Assembly: GCA_030040475.1 (NCBI GenBank)
Contig: JASHTQ010000540.1
Coordinates: forward strand, 1 to 6,818
Source of the DNA: Streptosporangiaceae bacterium
GTDB taxonomy: Bacteria > Actinomycetota > Actinomycetes > Streptosporangiales > Streptosporangiaceae
DNA length: 6,818 bases
Direction: 5' to 3'
Part shown: positions 1-6,067 of the stretch, piece by piece
Layout of the letters: every line of letters begins with the position of its first letter
Position numbering within the stretch: position 1 is the first letter of the stretch
The notes under the pieces: generated by a model
The model's input: the letters and a program-made list of their open reading frames with translations, nothing else
The model's database searches: none
What the model was told of the DNA's origin: nothing
Position numbers and translations under genes: made by a program

Positions 1-169
1 GGCGGGCGACGGCGCGCCGCTGCTGCCCTGCGGCCGCTGCCGCCAGCTGCTGCTCGAGGCGGGCGGCAGCCACCTGCTCGTGGACACCGCGGACGGGCCC
101 GTCGAGCTGAGCGCCCTGCTCCCCGCCGCCTTCGGCCCGGCCGACCTCGAGGAGCGAAGGGAAGCGTAG
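1..169 (+). CDS. cdd: Cytidine deaminase, C-terminal part (5' end outside window)
   Basis: This is the 3' end of a gene that begins before the window; the reading frame starts at base 2 and ends at the TAG at 167-169, leaving 55 codons. It encodes PCGRCRQ at 26-46, matching the PCxxCRQ motif that supplies two zinc-binding cysteines in homotetrameric cytidine deaminases, followed by a family-typical tail ending in LLPAAFGPADLEER. The enzyme hydrolyses cytidine and deoxycytidine to uridine and deoxyuridine in the cytoplasm, part of pyrimidine salvage. The first zinc ligand and the catalytic glutamate lie upstream and cannot be checked. The next gene, also a nucleoside deaminase, starts 19 bases downstream on the same strand, so the two are probably cotranscribed. 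Identity is firm from the motif and tail; only completeness is unknown. Confidence 0.9.
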   Translation, partial: AGDGAPLLPCGRCRQLLLEAGGSHLLVDTADGPVELSALLPAAFGPADLEERREA

Positions 170-188
170 CGGGTAGCACAATGGTTGG

Positions 189-1304
189 ATGCTGACACTA
201 GAGGAGATCAGGGCCGTGCCGAAGGTCCTGCTGCACGATCACCTGGACGGCGGCCTGCGGCCGCAGACCATCCTCGAGCTGGCACACGAGACGGGGTACC
301 GGGACCTGCCAGGCGACAACACCGAGGAGCTGACCAAGCGGCTGACCGAGGGCGCGCACCGCGGTCACCTGGAGATCTACCTGGACGCGTTCCGGCACAC
401 GGTCGGGGTGATGCAGACCCCGGGCGCGCTGCGCCGGGTGGCCGCGGAGTGCGCCGAGGATCTGGCCGCCGACGGGGTGGCCTACGCCGAGGTCCGCTTC
501 GCCCCCGAGCTGCACACCGAACGCGGGTTGTCCCTCGACGAGGTAGTCCAGGCCGTCCTCGAGGGGTTCCGCCAAGGCAGCGAGGGCCGCGGGATCACGG
601 TGTACGCGCTGCTCACCGCCATGCGCACGGCGGCGAGGTCGCTGGAGATCGCCGAGCTCGCGGTGCGCCACCGTGACCAGGGCGTGGTCGGGTTCGACAT
701 CGCGGGGGCGGAGGCCGGCTGGCCGCCGAGCAGGCACCTGGACGCGTTCCAGTACCTCAAGCGGGAGAACTTCCACATCACGATCCACGCCGGCGAGGGG
801 TTCGGGCTGCCGTCGATCTGGGAGGCCGTGCAGTGGTGCGGCACCGAGCGGCTGGGGCACGGCGTCCGGATCGCGGACGACATCCAGGTCAGCGCCGAGG
901 GCGCGGTCCGGCTCGGGCGGCTGGCCGCCTACATCCGCGACCGCAGGATCCCGCTGGAGATGTGCCCGACGTCGAACGTGCAGACCGGCGCGGCCCCCTC
1001 GATCGCGCTGCACCCGCTGCGGGTGCTGCGCCAGCTGTCCTTCCGCGTCACGGTGAACACCGACAACCGGCTGATGAGCCAGGTCACGCTCAGCTCGGAG
1101 TTCCACACGCTGGTCAGGGAGTTCGGCTACGGCTGGTCCGACATCGAATGGCTGACGGTCAACGCGATGAAAAGCGCGTTCGCCGGCTTCGACGAACGGC
1201 TGCGGCTCATCAACACGGTGATCAAGCCGGGGTTCGCGACCGCGCGGGCAATCAGCGATGCCGTGGTTCCGGCCGGCCTGCTAACTTCCGCCGATCCCAG
1301 GTAA
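189..1304 (+). CDS. add: Adenosine deaminase
   Basis: The 371-residue protein is a full-length zinc-dependent adenosine deaminase of the amidohydrolase fold, converting adenosine and deoxyadenosine to inosine and deoxyinosine plus ammonia in purine salvage. Visible motifs in order: the metal-binding HDHLDGG (H16, H18), HAGEG (H200 zinc ligand, E203 catalytic acid), LGHG (H224, catalytic), CPTSNVQT (from C259) and VNTDNRLMS (D292 zinc ligand). The classical NTDDP motif reads NTDN here, which I recall as the usual form in actinobacterial members. The ATG at 189 is the only reasonable start: the frame is closed by a TAG at 174-176 just upstream, and the N-terminal HDH motif sits 16 residues in, as expected. 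There is no good Shine-Dalgarno; a four-codon ORF (181-195) overlaps the start. Closeness to cdd suggests one salvage transcript and possible translational coupling. Confidence 0.97.
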   Translation: MLTLEEIRAVPKVLLHDHLDGGLRPQTILELAHETGYRDLPGDNTEELTKRLTEGAHRGHLEIYLDAFRHTVGVMQTPGALRRVAAECAEDLAADGVAYAEVRFAPELHTERGLSLDEVVQAVLEGFRQGSEGRGITVYALLTAMRTAARSLEIAELAVRHRDQGVVGFDIAGAEAGWPPSRHLDAFQYLKRENFHITIHAGEGFGLPSIWEAVQWCGTERLGHGVRIADDIQVSAEGAVRLGRLAAYIRDRRIPLEMCPTSNVQTGAAPSIALHPLRVLRQLSFRVTVNTDNRLMSQVTLSSEFHTLVREFGYGWSDIEWLTVNAMKSAFAGFDERLRLINTVIKPGFATARAISDAVVPAGLLTSADPR

Positions 1305-1330
1305 AATTCAATTTTTACCGAACGATCGGT
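1303..1330. repeat. AT-rich palindrome plus small hairpin at the add 3' end
   Basis: Two adjacent inverted repeats occur right at the add stop codon. AAAATT-C-AATTTT (1303-1315) is a perfect 6-bp palindrome with a one-base centre that overlaps the TAA. ACCGA-ACGA-TCGGT (1317-1330) is a 5-bp stem with a four-base loop. No U-tract follows the second stem on either strand, so a classical intrinsic terminator is not supported. The AT content stands out sharply from the surrounding sequence. A weak terminator for add or an operator in front of the kinase gene are both possible. Confidence 0.35.
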
Positions 1331-1437
1331 GGTTCACCCGCAATCACCAGTTACATTTCCCGGGTCGCGCCCTGCACAATTGCACGCGGATTCGGCATGA
1401 TGGGAACTGGCCACTGGTCTGGGGTCTGACGGGGTCA

Positions 1438-1444
1438 GGGAGGG
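1438..1444 (+). promoter_or_regulatory. Ribosome binding site of the kinase gene
   Basis: GGGAGGG lies six bases before the ATG at 1451 and is a good match to the anti-Shine-Dalgarno sequence. It supports that start codon, which also places the glycine-rich loop of the kinase at the usual distance from the N terminus. Confidence 0.7.
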
Positions 1445-1450
1445 CCAGAT

Positions 1451-3019
1451 ATGACGCCGCAGCTGGGGCGGGAACCGCTGCGCCGGTGGGATCCCGAGCG
1501 AATCGGGCCGTACGTGATACTCGGCCGCCTGGGCGCGGGCTCGATGGGCGAGGTGTACCTGGGCCGTTCGGCGTCCGGCCGGCTGGTCGCGGTGAAGACG
1601 ATCAGGCCCGGGCTGGCCGAGGAGGCCGGCTTCCGTACCAGGTTCGCGCAGGAGGTGGCGGCCGCGCGGAAGGTGAGCGGGGTGTTCACCGCCGCGGTGG
1701 TGGAGGCCGACCCGGACGCGGACCTGCCGTGGCTGGCCACCGCGTACGTCCCGGCGCCGTCGCTGGCCCGGCTGGTGAAGGCGTGCGGCCCGATGCCGGT
1801 GGCCGCGGTGCGCTGGCTGGCGGCCGGCTGCGCGGAGGCGCTGGCCTCGATCCACGCGGCCGGCCTGGTGCACAGGGACCTGAAGCCGTCGAACGTGCTG
1901 GTCGCGCCGGACGGGCCGAAGGTGATCGACTTCGGGGTGGCCAGGGCCGCCGAGCGGATCGCGCTGACCACCGCGCGCGGCGCGATCGGCACCCCGGCGT
2001 ACATGGCGCCGGAGCAGGCCAGGGACACCAAGCAGGCGTCGGTGGCCAGCGACGTGTACTCCCTCGGCGCGACGCTGGTGTTCGCGGCGACCGGGCACGC
2101 CCCCTACGCCGGCGACACGGTGATGGACGTGCTCGCCCGGCTGGCGACCGAGCCGCCGGACCTGTCCGGGCTGCCCGCCGAGCTTGCCGACCTGGCCGGT
2201 GCGTGCCTGCAGCGGGTGCCCAGCGCGCGCCCGACCTCCTCGCAGGTGCTGTCGAGGCTGGGCCCGTTCGCCGAGGCGGGCACCGCGCAGGAGCACTCCT
2301 ACCTGCCCGAGGCGGCCCGGGCGATGATCGCGGAGTACCAGCGCACCCCGCTGCCGGCCGGTGGCGACCCGTCCCCTGACGACCGCAGCGACGAGGTCAC
2401 GAACGCCTCAGATCCCGGCCTGCCGGCCTCCTTCGTGCCCAAGCCCCGGACTCCCGGCCCGCTGCGCCGGGTGCTCCTCGCCCACGCCTGGGCCGGGCCC
2501 AGCTGGCTGCCGGCCAGCTGGCGCCGGTGGATCAGGACGTACCTGGGCTGGGCGGGCTGGGCCTCGGTGGGCGCCGGCCTGATCGCGGTCGGCGTCATCC
2601 TCGGCGCGTCGCTCACCAGCTCGGGGGACCAGCCGCAGCCGCCGCCTGGCGGCCCGCCGCCCGCGCCAGACACGGTGTGCGGGAAGGGCACCCCGATCTC
2701 CGGCGTCACCGTGCCGACGGCGTGCATGGTCCGCACCAGCCAGGCCTCGCAGACCGCCGACTTCGTGGTCGAGGCGGCCGGCTTCGAGCCGGCCACGCCG
2801 GTGACCGTGAACCTGACCGAGATCGGCCAGCCCCCCGCGGACGCCCAGGTCCTCGACGTCACGTCCCAGGTCAAGCCCGTCACGAGCGCGGCCGGCGCGG
2901 TCACCTTCCCGATCACGAAGGTCTATCCCAACCAGCTGCAACTAGGCCAGGTCACCGTCACCGTGACCGAATCCGGCGGCCGCTCCGCCACCACCGTCTT
3001 CATGGTGCTCCCGTCCTGA
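1451..3019 (+). CDS. Membrane-anchored Ser/Thr protein kinase (PknB/Hanks type)
   Basis: The 522-residue protein has an N-terminal cytoplasmic kinase domain (about 20-275): glycine loop GAGSMG (28-33), ATP-binding lysine in VAVKT (K49), catalytic loop HRDLKPSN (141-148, D143 the base), DFG (160-162) and GTPAYMAPEQ (180-189). It is an RD kinase; T173, T174 and T181 in the activation loop are candidate autophosphorylation sites. A proline-rich juxtamembrane linker (about 295-360) leads to a single hydrophobic segment (about 366-388), then a Pro/Gly stretch and an outside domain of about 115 residues. That domain looks beta-rich (VTVNLT, VTVTVTESGG) and has two cysteines, C410 and C425, able to form a disulfide. 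No PASTA repeats are present. It phosphorylates Ser/Thr on unknown targets in response to an unknown external cue. The convergent neighbour encodes an FHA protein, a plausible phospho-dependent partner (inference). Kinase identity is certain; the ligand and substrates are not. Confidence 0.96.
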   Translation: MTPQLGREPLRRWDPERIGPYVILGRLGAGSMGEVYLGRSASGRLVAVKTIRPGLAEEAGFRTRFAQEVAAARKVSGVFTAAVVEADPDADLPWLATAYVPAPSLARLVKACGPMPVAAVRWLAAGCAEALASIHAAGLVHRDLKPSNVLVAPDGPKVIDFGVARAAERIALTTARGAIGTPAYMAPEQARDTKQASVASDVYSLGATLVFAATGHAPYAGDTVMDVLARLATEPPDLSGLPAELADLAGACLQRVPSARPTSSQVLSRLGPFAEAGTAQEHSYLPEAARAMIAEYQRTPLPAGGDPSPDDRSDEVTNASDPGLPASFVPKPRTPGPLRRVLLAHAWAGPSWLPASWRRWIRTYLGWAGWASVGAGLIAVGVILGASLTSSGDQPQPPPGGPPPAPDTVCGKGTPISGVTVPTACMVRTSQASQTADFVVEAAGFEPATPVTVNLTEIGQPPADAQVLDVTSQVKPVTSAAGAVTFPITKVYPNQLQLGQVTVTVTESGGRSATTVFMVLPS

Positions 3020-3021
3020 CA

Positions 3022-3059
3022 CCCCCCAGCATCCCGCCACCCCCCGCCCCCGCCACCCC
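3022..3059 (-). other. G-quadruplex-capable tract in the convergent gap (G-rich on minus strand)
   Basis: The 104-base gap between the convergent kinase and FHA genes is almost free of G on the + strand. It holds C runs at 3022-3027, 3033-3035, 3040-3045, 3047-3051 and 3056-3059, separated by one to five bases. Read on the minus strand these satisfy the usual pattern of four or more G runs of at least three with short loops. The tract would be in the RNA about 65-102 bases past the FHA stop. No stem-loop with a U-tract is seen in the gap. Folding has not been tested. Confidence 0.4.
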
Positions 3060-3123
3060 ACTCGCCACAGCAGTCCCGCCCGCATCCCCGCCGCCACCCG
3101 CCACGACGACCCCGTCCGACACG

Positions 3124-3945
3124 TCAGCCCCGTGTCCACCACAGGTCTTCCTGCCGGGAGCGCCAGGCCGGGTCGGTCAGCCGGCCGAGGTCGGCCGTGG
3201 TGATGATGCCGTGCTCGATCAGGATCCGGACCATGACCTCGTCGGAGAGCCGCACGTCCGCGGCGGCCAGCCCGTTGTCGGCGATCTTCCGCCGCAGCAC
3301 CTTGATGTGCTCGGTGACCCGCGCCGACAGCAGGTCGCGGAACTCCGGGTCGGTCTCGAACCTGTCAAGCTCGTGGTACGCGCCGGTGACCTCAAGCGCG
3401 CCCCTGGCGATCTCCGGCGTGCGCGGCAGCGGCCTTGCCGCGCTCGGGTCCTGCAGCCACGGCCGGCACCAGATCAGCGCGACAAGGAAGAGCTTGGTCA
3501 TCGGGTCGAGGTAGAACGGCAGCACCGTCCCCTCGCCGTCGGCCAGCGCAAGCCGCGGCCCGGCCGGGTCGGCCCCGTCCTCGGGCACCGGGCTGACCGT
3601 GACCGTCACGGCGAGCGGCCGCCCCTCGTCGAGCATGGCGCGCGAGCCGACAAGCGCGGTGCCCGCGTGCACCAGCCAGCCCCCGGCGGGCTCGCTGTCG
3701 TCCTCGAGCCGGGGCAGCCTGATCCGGTACCCGTCGCCCTCGACGTAGAGCGCGTGCGTGTGGCTGATGTTGGTGATCCAGGCGCCTGCGGCCATCGCGG
3801 TCACGACGCCGGCCCGGCGGGAGAGCCCCCGCCCGGCCGCGATCGCCAGATCCACCTCGGGTCCCCGGCCGAACACGAGCTGCCCGCCCTCCGCGATCCG
3901 CACCATCTGACCCGAGGCCGTGCTCACCCGAGCGCTCACGGCCAT
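3124..3945 (-). CDS. FHA-domain protein with C-terminal HTH-like region
   Basis: The 273-residue protein has no signal peptide or clear membrane segment and is probably cytoplasmic. Residues about 15-75 look like a forkhead-associated (phosphothreonine-binding) domain: FGRG (25-28), then GLSRR (40-44) and WITNIS (56-61) follow the GR / SxxH / NxS pattern, but the usual histidine after the serine is missing. A basic and acidic mixed region (75-140) follows. From about 145 (LPFYLDPMTKLF) the protein becomes helical; ARVTEHIKVLRRKI (208-221) resembles the recognition helix of response-regulator or winged-helix DNA-binding domains. I infer a phospho-dependent regulator that could be controlled by the convergent Ser/Thr kinase. 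The order is the reverse of EmbR, where the DNA-binding domain is N-terminal. The start ATG is preceded by GGGGG eight bases upstream. The FHA call is fairly sure; the HTH and any DNA binding are tentative. Confidence 0.82.
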   Translation of the reverse strand: MAVSARVSTASGQMVRIAEGGQLVFGRGPEVDLAIAAGRGLSRRAGVVTAMAAGAWITNISHTHALYVEGDGYRIRLPRLEDDSEPAGGWLVHAGTALVGSRAMLDEGRPLAVTVTVSPVPEDGADPAGPRLALADGEGTVLPFYLDPMTKLFLVALIWCRPWLQDPSAARPLPRTPEIARGALEVTGAYHELDRFETDPEFRDLLSARVTEHIKVLRRKIADNGLAAADVRLSDEVMVRILIEHGIITTADLGRLTDPAWRSRQEDLWWTRG

Positions 3946-4058
3946 CGCGTGATCCCCCGAGTCTGCGTCGGCATCCGTTCCCTACCTGCGGTATCACCCG
4001 ATCGAGTGCGGTCTGGTAAGTCTAGGCGGATTCTCTTTCGATCCCGTCGCCTGAGGTA

Positions 4059-4072
4059 CCCCGGACTCGGGG
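4059..4072. repeat. Short GC hairpin upstream of the FHA gene
   Basis: CCCCG-GACT-CGGGG forms a perfect 5-bp GC stem with a four-base loop, about 115 bases upstream of the FHA start codon. Only ATTT follows it on the + strand and no U-tract follows on the minus strand. It could sit in the FHA leader or act in termination; its role is unknown. Confidence 0.3.
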
Positions 4073-4142
4073 ATTTCGGGCCGCAGGGCAGGAATGATTG
4101 TCTGTAGGCGGCAGGGTGCTAGGTCCTGATCGCGGTAGGCAT

Positions 4143-4188
4143 CCGCCGCCCGAGGGTATAGGGGGGATCTGCCCCCGGTCTCCGGCGG
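4143..4188. repeat. Nested inverted repeat, possible terminator or structured leader
   Basis: An outer stem pairs CCGCCG (4143-4148) with CGGCGG (4183-4188). GAG (4152-4154) can extend it with CTC (4180-4182) across a three-base bulge. Inside is a second hairpin, GGGGG (4162-4166) with CCCCC (4172-4176) around a five-base loop. It lies about 135 bases past the upp stop and about 200 bases before the FHA start on the same strand. No U-tract follows, but actinobacterial terminators often lack one, so a terminator for upp is possible. A structured 5' leader of the FHA gene is the alternative. Confidence 0.35.
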
Positions 4189-4245
4189 TGTCATGAAGTA
4201 GGCCGCGTTAGGCCTGGTGCCCTGCCCGTATCTGCTGGGGATCGT

Positions 4246-4275
4246 CCCGCCCCGCCCAGCCCTGCCCCGGCCCCC
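4246..4275 (-). other. G-quadruplex-capable tract 3' of upp (G-rich on minus strand)
   Basis: C runs on the + strand at 4246-4248, 4250-4253, 4255-4257, 4260-4262, 4265-4268 and 4271-4275 give six G runs of three to five on the minus strand, with one- or two-base loops. This is a dense match to the G-quadruplex pattern. It would be in the upp RNA about 49-78 bases after the stop codon. It could stall polymerase, protect the 3' end or simply reflect base composition. Confidence 0.45.
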
Positions 4276-4279
4276 GCCT

Positions 4280-4335
4280 GGACCCGGCCGAGCTAAATCC
4301 GGCCCGCCCCGGACCCGGCCAAGCTAGATCCGGCC
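4280..4335. repeat. 25-bp direct repeat duplicating the upp 3' end
   Basis: Two 25-base copies, 4280-4304 and 4311-4335, match at 23 of 25 positions and are offset by 31 bases with a six-base spacer. The second copy contains the last codons and TAG stop of upp (4324-4326). The first reproduces the same GRI-stop coding sequence just beyond the gene. Because 31 is not a multiple of three, read-through would not enter the copy in frame. A small tandem duplication is the simplest explanation. Confidence 0.75.
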
Positions 4336-4968
4336 GAATAGGCGGTCGCCCGCGTCGCCGAGGCCCGGCACGATGTACCCGCGCTCGTTCAGCCGCTCGT
4401 CGACGGCCGCGGTGACCACCCGGACCCAGGGCGCGCCGTCGTCGCCGGAGAAGGCCTCCGCCACCCGCTGCAGCCCCTCGGGCGCGGCGAGCAGGCAGAT
4501 GGCCGTCACCGACGCCGCCCCGCGGTCGGCGAGCAGCTGGATCACGGTGGCGAGGGTGCCGCCGGTGGCCAGCATCGGGTCGAGCACGAACGTGTCCCGC
4601 TCGGCCAGGTCGGCGGGCAGCCGGTTCGCGTACGTGGACGCGACCAGGGACTCCTCGTCCCTGCGCAGTCCGACGAAGCCGACATCGGCCATCGGCAGCA
4701 GCCGGGTCATGCCGTCGAGCATGCCTATCCCGGCCCGCAGCACGGGCACGATGAGCGGCACCGGCCGGGCCAGCTTGACCCCGTTGGCGATGCCGACCGG
4801 CGTGGTAACCGAGACCGGCTGCACCCGGATCTCGCGGGTCGCCTCGTAGGCGAGCAACGTCACGAGCTCGTCCGTCAGGCTGCGGAAGGTCGCCGTGTCG
4901 CTTGACACGTCGCGCAGCGCGGTGAGCTTGTGCGTGACCAGAGGATGATCGACAACGAGCGTGCGCAT
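4324..4968 (-). CDS. upp: Uracil phosphoribosyltransferase
   Basis: The 214-residue protein catalyses uracil + PRPP to UMP + diphosphate, the uracil salvage step, in the cytoplasm. It is full length for the family and has VPVLRAG (74-80), the PRPP-binding DPMLATGGT (130-138) and the uracil-binding [13 protein letters not shown] (197-209). The N terminus, [20 protein letters not shown], matches the family start, which fixes the ATG at 4966-4968. The frame stays open further upstream into the neighbouring regulator gene, but that extension is non-homologous and should be ignored. No Shine-Dalgarno is seen before the ATG, so initiation may be weak or leaderless; an in-frame TTG three codons upstream has no better site. 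It lies 181 bases downstream of an IclR gene on the same strand, and with cdd and add it completes a cluster of salvage functions. The 3' end is partly duplicated just beyond the stop. Confidence 0.97.
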   Translation of the reverse strand: MRTLVVDHPLVTHKLTALRDVSSDTATFRSLTDELVTLLAYEATREIRVQPVSVTTPVGIANGVKLARPVPLIVPVLRAGIGMLDGMTRLLPMADVGFVGLRRDEESLVASTYANRLPADLAERDTFVLDPMLATGGTLATVIQLLADRGAASVTAICLLAAPEGLQRVAEAFSGDDGAPWVRVVTAAVDERLNERGYIVPGLGDAGDRLFGRI

Positions 4969-5075
4969 AGCAAGCAAGTCTGACAGCCCAACCCCGCCAC
5001 GGCCACGAGACCCGCCGTTTCCCGCTTCCCACCCGCCCTTTCCGGCTCCGGGAGGCCCCCGTGCTACCTCTCCAA

Positions 5076-5105
5076 CCCCACCAGCCCCAATCTCCCGCCC
5101 CTCCC
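5076..5105 (-). other. G-quadruplex-capable tract 3' of the IclR gene (G-rich on minus strand)
   Basis: The 181-base gap between upp and the IclR gene is C-rich and G-poor on the + strand. C runs at 5076-5079, 5085-5088, 5094-5096, 5098-5101 and 5103-5105 give five G runs on the minus strand with loops of one to five bases. The tract would begin about 45 bases after the IclR stop codon. No hairpin terminator, promoter or small gene is recognisable in the rest of the gap. Confidence 0.4.
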
Positions 5106-5149
5106 AGAACGTAACCAACGCCAAGCGCTGGAGTAACGTCAGGAAGCCC

Positions 5150-5962
5150 TCAGCCGTTCGGGCGCGCCCGGACCGAGGTCCTGGAGCGGGCCAGGTCAAG
5201 CTCGATGTCCTCCGCGGTGGCGAGCAGCGGCGGCAGGAGGTCCTCGACGACGCTGTTCAGCGTGCGCCGGCCGGCGTGGGTGGAGATGTTGATGGCGGCG
5301 ATGACCTGGCCGTCGGCGTCCCGGATCGGGGCGGCGATCGAACGCAGCCCCTCCTCGAGCTCCTGGTCGACAAGCGCCCAGCCTTGCGCCCGTATCTTCC
5401 GCAGCTCGCGGCGCAGGGCGGGCGCGCTCGTGATGGTGTGCCCGGTCAGCCCGTGCAGGCTGGCCGATTCCAGGTAGTCCTCCAGCCACTGGTCCGGCTG
5501 CGAGGTGAGCAGTACCCGGCCCATCGAAGTGGCGTAGGCGGGAAACCGGGTGCCCACGCTGATCGTCACGGTCATGATCCGCTTGGTCGGCACCCGGGCG
5601 ATATAGACCACGTCGTGGCCGTCGAGCTCGCAGACCGAGGAGGACTCGTGCACCTGCTCGACCAGCTGCTCCAGGTGCGGCATCGCCACCTCGGGCAGGG
5701 TCAGGCTGGACAGGTAGGCATAGCCGAGCTCGAGGATCTTGGGCCGCAGCGCGAACCTGCTGCCGCTGCTGCGCATGTAGCCGAGCTGGACCAAGGTACG
5801 AAGGAAACGGCGGGCGGCGGCCCGGCTCAGCCCGGTGCTTGTGGCGACCTCGCTCAGGGTAAGGCTCGGGTGGTCGGCGTCGAAGGCGCGGATTACGGCC
5901 AGGCCGCGCTCGAGCGACTGGACGAAGTCCCCGTCGTGGCCCTGTTCCCGGGTATCACCCAC
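5150..5962 (-). CDS. IclR-family transcriptional regulator (PcaR/PcaU/PobR-like)
   Basis: The 270-residue protein has an N-terminal winged helix-turn-helix (about 12-75; [20 protein letters not shown] at 34-53) and a C-terminal IclR effector domain (about 80-257) with [19 protein letters not shown] at 135-153. The opening [12 protein letters not shown] is characteristic of the PcaR/PcaU group, which sense aromatic acids and regulate protocatechuate and related pathways. I chose the GTG at 5962 because GGGAGG lies six bases upstream (5969-5974). An ATG at 5986 would add eight residues but has no ribosome site and lies about where transcription from the TATGAT box should begin. The gene is divergent from a benzaldehyde-dehydrogenase-like gene, with two IclR-style palindromes between them, so it likely controls that gene and perhaps itself. 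Family assignment is firm; the inducer is unknown. Confidence 0.93.
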   Translation of the reverse strand: MGDTREQGHDGDFVQSLERGLAVIRAFDADHPSLTLSEVATSTGLSRAAARRFLRTLVQLGYMRSSGSRFALRPKILELGYAYLSSLTLPEVAMPHLEQLVEQVHESSSVCELDGHDVVYIARVPTKRIMTVTISVGTRFPAYATSMGRVLLTSQPDQWLEDYLESASLHGLTGHTITSAPALRRELRKIRAQGWALVDQELEEGLRSIAAPIRDADGQVIAAINISTHAGRRTLNSVVEDLLPPLLATAEDIELDLARSRTSVRARPNG

Positions 5963-5989
5963 TGAGAGCCTCCCAGCTCGGTCCATGAC

Positions 5990-5995
5990 ATCATA
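5990..5995 (-). promoter_or_regulatory. Candidate -10 box for the IclR gene
   Basis: TATGAT on the minus strand is a strong -10 match (TANNNT). No good -35 is found at 16-18 bases, as is common for regulated promoters. Transcription would begin near 5983, giving a leader of about 20 bases to the GTG at 5962 and making the ATG at 5986 an unlikely start. Confidence 0.35.
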
Positions 5996-6011
5996 GACCG
6001 GGCATTCCGGC

Positions 6012-6026
6012 GTTCGCTTTCTGAAC
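6012..6026. promoter_or_regulatory. Candidate IclR operator, site 1
   Basis: GTTCG-CTTTC-TGAAC is a 15-base imperfect palindrome fitting GTTCG-N5-CGAAC with one mismatch. As I recall, the Pseudomonas PcaR site is GTTCGATAATCGCAC, which has the same layout. It lies between the divergent IclR and aldehyde dehydrogenase genes, 19 bases from a second similar site. Binding is inferred. Confidence 0.5.
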
Positions 6027-6030
6027 TATC

Positions 6031-6045
6031 GTTCGTCTTACGGAC
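6031..6045. promoter_or_regulatory. Candidate IclR operator, site 2
   Basis: GTTCG-TCTTA-CGGAC fits GTTCG-N5-CGAAC with one mismatch. An overlapping perfect repeat, TTCGTC-N5-GACGAA at 6032-6048, strengthens the symmetry. Its 5' edge touches a weak -10-like TATCGT (6027-6032) for the dehydrogenase, so occupancy there could repress or activate that gene. Confidence 0.5.
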
Positions 6046-6056
6046 GAAAGTACCCT

Positions 6057-6062
6057 GAGGAG
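6057..6062 (+). promoter_or_regulatory. Ribosome binding site of the aldehyde dehydrogenase gene
   Basis: GAGGAG lies five bases before the ATG at 6068. It selects this start over the second in-frame ATG three codons later, which has no such site. Confidence 0.65.
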
Positions 6063-6067
6063 CTGTC

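Larger units (their letters stand above)
3946..4323. other. Non-coding region between the FHA gene and upp
   Basis: These 378 bases hold no convincing gene. The part next to the FHA start should contain its promoter on the minus strand, but I find no clear -35/-10 pair. Structured elements are a CCCCG-GACT-CGGGG hairpin (4059-4072), a nested inverted repeat (4143-4188), an AGGCC-GCGTTA-GGCCT hairpin (4200-4215), a G-rich (minus strand) tract (4246-4275) and a copy of the upp 3' end (4280-4304). The only open frame, 66 codons on the minus strand at 3994-4194, lacks a ribosome binding site and resembles nothing known to me. Confidence 0.6.

Noticed and set aside
1373..1385. TGCAC-AAT-TGCAC direct repeat upstream of the kinase, considered as an operator or -35
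   Set aside because: The units are short and no properly spaced -10 accompanies TTGCAC, so neither a promoter nor an operator is supported.
2527..4107. Long plus-strand frame of 526 codons across the kinase end and FHA gene
   Set aside because: It is Arg/Pro/Gly-rich with no motifs and is an out-of-frame shadow of the kinase and FHA genes, which both have clear domain signatures.
3994..4194. 66-codon open frame on the minus strand upstream of the FHA gene
   Set aside because: It has no ribosome binding site, no recognisable domain and overlaps hairpin-rich intergenic DNA; open frames of this size are expected by chance at this GC content.
5111..5137. GTAAC repeated at 5111-5115 and 5133-5137 after the IclR gene
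   Set aside because: The repeat is only five bases, in direct orientation, and does not form a hairpin; it is within chance expectation.
4969..5199. Upstream extension of the upp frame to 5199
   Set aside because: The added residues are low-complexity and overlap the IclR gene, while the ATG at 4968 matches the family N terminus exactly.
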